Of a stretch of 64,000 nucleotides of DNA, positions 62,720 through 64,000 are shown piece by piece. The notes under the pieces are model-generated. The model was given only the letters and a program-made list of their open reading frames with translations, did not search any database and was not told the DNA's origin. The translations under genes were made by a program, and so were the position numbers. Positions within the stretch are counted from its first letter, which is position 1. Each line of letters begins with the position of its first letter. Source of the DNA: Halosegnis marinus (GTDB taxonomy: Archaea > Halobacteriota > Halobacteria > Halobacteriales > Haloarculaceae); NCBI RefSeq assembly GCF_029338355.1, contig NZ_CP119802.1, positions 248,001 to 312,000 of the forward strand, in the 5' to 3' direction.

Positions 62720-63526
62720 ATGCGAGCGAAGGACATCCGCGCGAAGGCAGGCGTGGAGCCCGTCACGATGCTCACCGCCTACGACGCCCCCACCGCCGAG
62801 GTGGTCGACGAGGCCGGGGTCGATATGATCCTCGTCGGCGACTCCGTCGGCAACACCCAGCTCGGCTACGACTCCACGCTCCCCGTGACGCTCGACGAGA
62901 CGGCGAGCCACACGGCCGCCGTCGCCCGCGCGACGGAGAACGCGCTCGTCGTCGCGGACATGCCGTTCCTCTCGTACGGCGCGAGCCTCGAGACGGGCGT
63001 CGAGAACTGCGGCCGGATGCTGAAGGAGGCCGGCGCGGACGCTGTGAAACTGGAGTGCGGTCCCCACACGGTGGAACTCACCGACCGGCTGACGGACCTC
63101 GGCGTCCCCGTGCAGGCCCACCTCGGGCTCACGCCCCAGCACGAGAACGAGACGGGGCTGTTCCGCCAGGGGACCGACGGCGAGGCGGCCCGCGAGATAG
63201 CCGACCTCGCCGCGGCCCACGAGGAGGCGGGCGCGTTCTCGCTCGTCCTCGAACACGTGCCCGCGAACCTCGCCGCGGCCGTGACCGACGACCTCGAGAT
63301 ACCGACCATCGGCATCGGGGCCGGCCCGGACTGCGACGGGCAGGTGCTCGTCGTGGACGAGGTGCTCGGCCGGTCGACCGGCACGGCGCCGTTCTCGAAG
63401 TCGTGGGGCGACGTGCGCGGCGAGATGGAGCGGGCCGTCGCCGGCTACAAGGACGACGTGGAGTCGGGGGACTTCCCCGCCGCGGAGCACTCCCACTACG
63501 AGGAGCGGCTGGACGACGTTTACTGA
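62720..63526 (+). CDS. panB: 3-methyl-2-oxobutanoate hydroxymethyltransferase
   Basis: 268 residues, first step of pantoate synthesis from 2-oxoisovalerate. MLTAYDAPTAEVVDEAGVDM, LVGDSVGNTQLGYDSTLPVT, VVADMPFLSYGAS, VKLECG, AHLGLTPQ and PTIGIGAGPDCDGQVLV are diagnostic (Mg ligands Asp in VGDS, Asp in ADMP, Glu in KLEC). The substrate comes from the ilv pathway encoded earlier in this window. CTTTAT lies about 30 bases upstream. The 3' end overlaps the convergent gene by 7. Confidence 0.92.
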   Translation: MRAKDIRAKAGVEPVTMLTAYDAPTAEVVDEAGVDMILVGDSVGNTQLGYDSTLPVTLDETASHTAAVARATENALVVADMPFLSYGASLETGVENCGRMLKEAGADAVKLECGPHTVELTDRLTDLGVPVQAHLGLTPQHENETGLFRQGTDGEAAREIADLAAAHEEAGAFSLVLEHVPANLAAAVTDDLEIPTIGIGAGPDCDGQVLVVDEVLGRSTGTAPFSKSWGDVRGEMERAVAGYKDDVESGDFPAAEHSHYEERLDDVY

Positions 63527-64000
63527 GCGAGGAAGGCCGCGACGCGGTCGTTCCACGCGCCGGGCCGCTCCAGCATCGACAGGTGCGCGCAGTCGTCGAG
63601 CAGCGCGACCTCGCAGTCCGGCAGTTCCGCGCCGAGGTACTCCGTGAACGAGGGCGGCGTCATCCCGTCGTGTTCGCCCGTTATCGCGAGCGAGCGCGTC
63701 CCGACCTCGTCCAGTCGGTCGCGGGCGTCGAACGCGTCGCAGGTGCGGAAGTCCCGCTCCGTGACCGCCGCCCCCGCGTCGCGCATCGCGGCGGCCGCGC
63801 GCTCGACGGGCGCGCTCGCGGGGTCGTGAAAGAGCAGGTCGGGCGCCGACAGCGCCTCGACGGCCGCGTCGAAGTCGCTCCCGATGAGGCCGAGCAGGTC
63901 GTCGCCGACGCCGAGTTTCGCGCCCGTGCCACACAGCACGAGCGCGTCGGGGGAGAGGCCGTGTTCGAGGACGGCCCACAGCGCGACGGCCCCGCCCATC
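63520..64000 (-). CDS. Alpha/beta hydrolase (5' end outside window)
   Basis: The frame enters from the right edge with MGGAVALWAVLEHGLSPDAL, the part just after a nucleophile elbow (GxSMGG), so the N-terminal third including the Ser is missing. The acid Asp is in ITGEHDGMTPPSF and the His in DDCAHLSMLERP. The C-terminus is like 3-oxoadipate enol-lactonase-type enzymes. The Met at the edge is not the start. Confidence 0.75.
   Translation of the reverse strand, partial: MGGAVALWAVLEHGLSPDALVLCGTGAKLGVGDDLLGLIGSDFDAAVEALSAPDLLFHDPASAPVERAAAAMRDAGAAVTERDFRTCDAFDARDRLDEVGTRSLAITGEHDGMTPPSFTEYLGAELPDCEVALLDDCAHLSMLERPGAWNDRVAAFLAQ

Overview
The window is chromosomal DNA of a halophilic archaeon (class Halobacteria). 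G+C is very high and third codon positions are G/C-rich. Proteins are acidic. Many start codons lie about 25-30 bases after a TATA-like box, so transcripts look leaderless. Several gene families are archaeal or haloarchaeal: aglJ, RNase P protein 3, the diadenylate cyclase DacZ, short LSm, L37e, an MBF1-like factor, Lhr2- and XPB-type helicases. I cannot name the genus.

Layout. 1-3.1 kb: a TrmB-type regulator (cut by the window edge) diverging from a tiny gene, with a TACT-N8-GAGTA operator between them; then aglJ and small proteins, including a degenerate JAMM-like protein. 3.2-5.5 kb: a 45-residue one-helix peptide facing a 694-residue CHAT (caspase-like) protein, the best candidate here for an undescribed system. 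5.6-7.1 kb: a metal-site-poor MBL-like protein, a cupin with a zinc ribbon, and a small conserved protein. 7.45-15.5 kb: a tightly overlapping branched-chain amino-acid cluster, leuA-(leader peptide)-ilvB-ilvN-ilvC-orf-leuC-leuD-leuB. The leuA 5' end needs a one-base frame change, and a Val/Ile-containing leader ORF precedes ilvB. 15.5-24.7 kb: small conserved proteins, OsmC, UPF0173 hydrolase, GNAT, phosphatase, SDR, FAH hydrolase, two DUF1648-type membrane proteins, and a Tat-exported gluconate-dehydrogenase-like pair behind a DtxR-like iron box. 24.8-31.2 kb: HflX and a two-gene formate dehydrogenase whose NuoF-like subunit has lost its FMN/NAD and 2Fe-2S signatures.

31.3-44.5 kb: hisC-adenylate kinase-CDP-alcohol phosphatidyltransferase; an Lhr-type helicase; RNase P Rpp30 with a methyltransferase; dacZ with a mechanosensitive channel (c-di-AMP and osmotic control); an XPB-like helicase; purD. 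44.6-45.9 kb: a lower-G+C insert carrying a foreign-looking SDR, bounded by a 15-bp direct repeat that copies the 3' end of the neighbouring acyl-CoA ligase gene. 45.9-64 kb: acyl-CoA ligase, YyaL-like protein, zincin, an HxlR/esterase pair, M42 aminopeptidase, a flippase-like membrane protein, LSm-L37e, purF, tRNA-Leu(GAG), MBF1-like protein, AlaX, acyl-CoA dehydrogenase, HAD phosphatase, panB and an alpha/beta hydrolase cut by the window edge.

Genes are dense and many neighbours overlap by ATGA/GTGA. Five convergent pairs share one CTAG as both stop codons. No CRISPR array, rRNA, complete insertion sequence, integrase or replication origin was seen.
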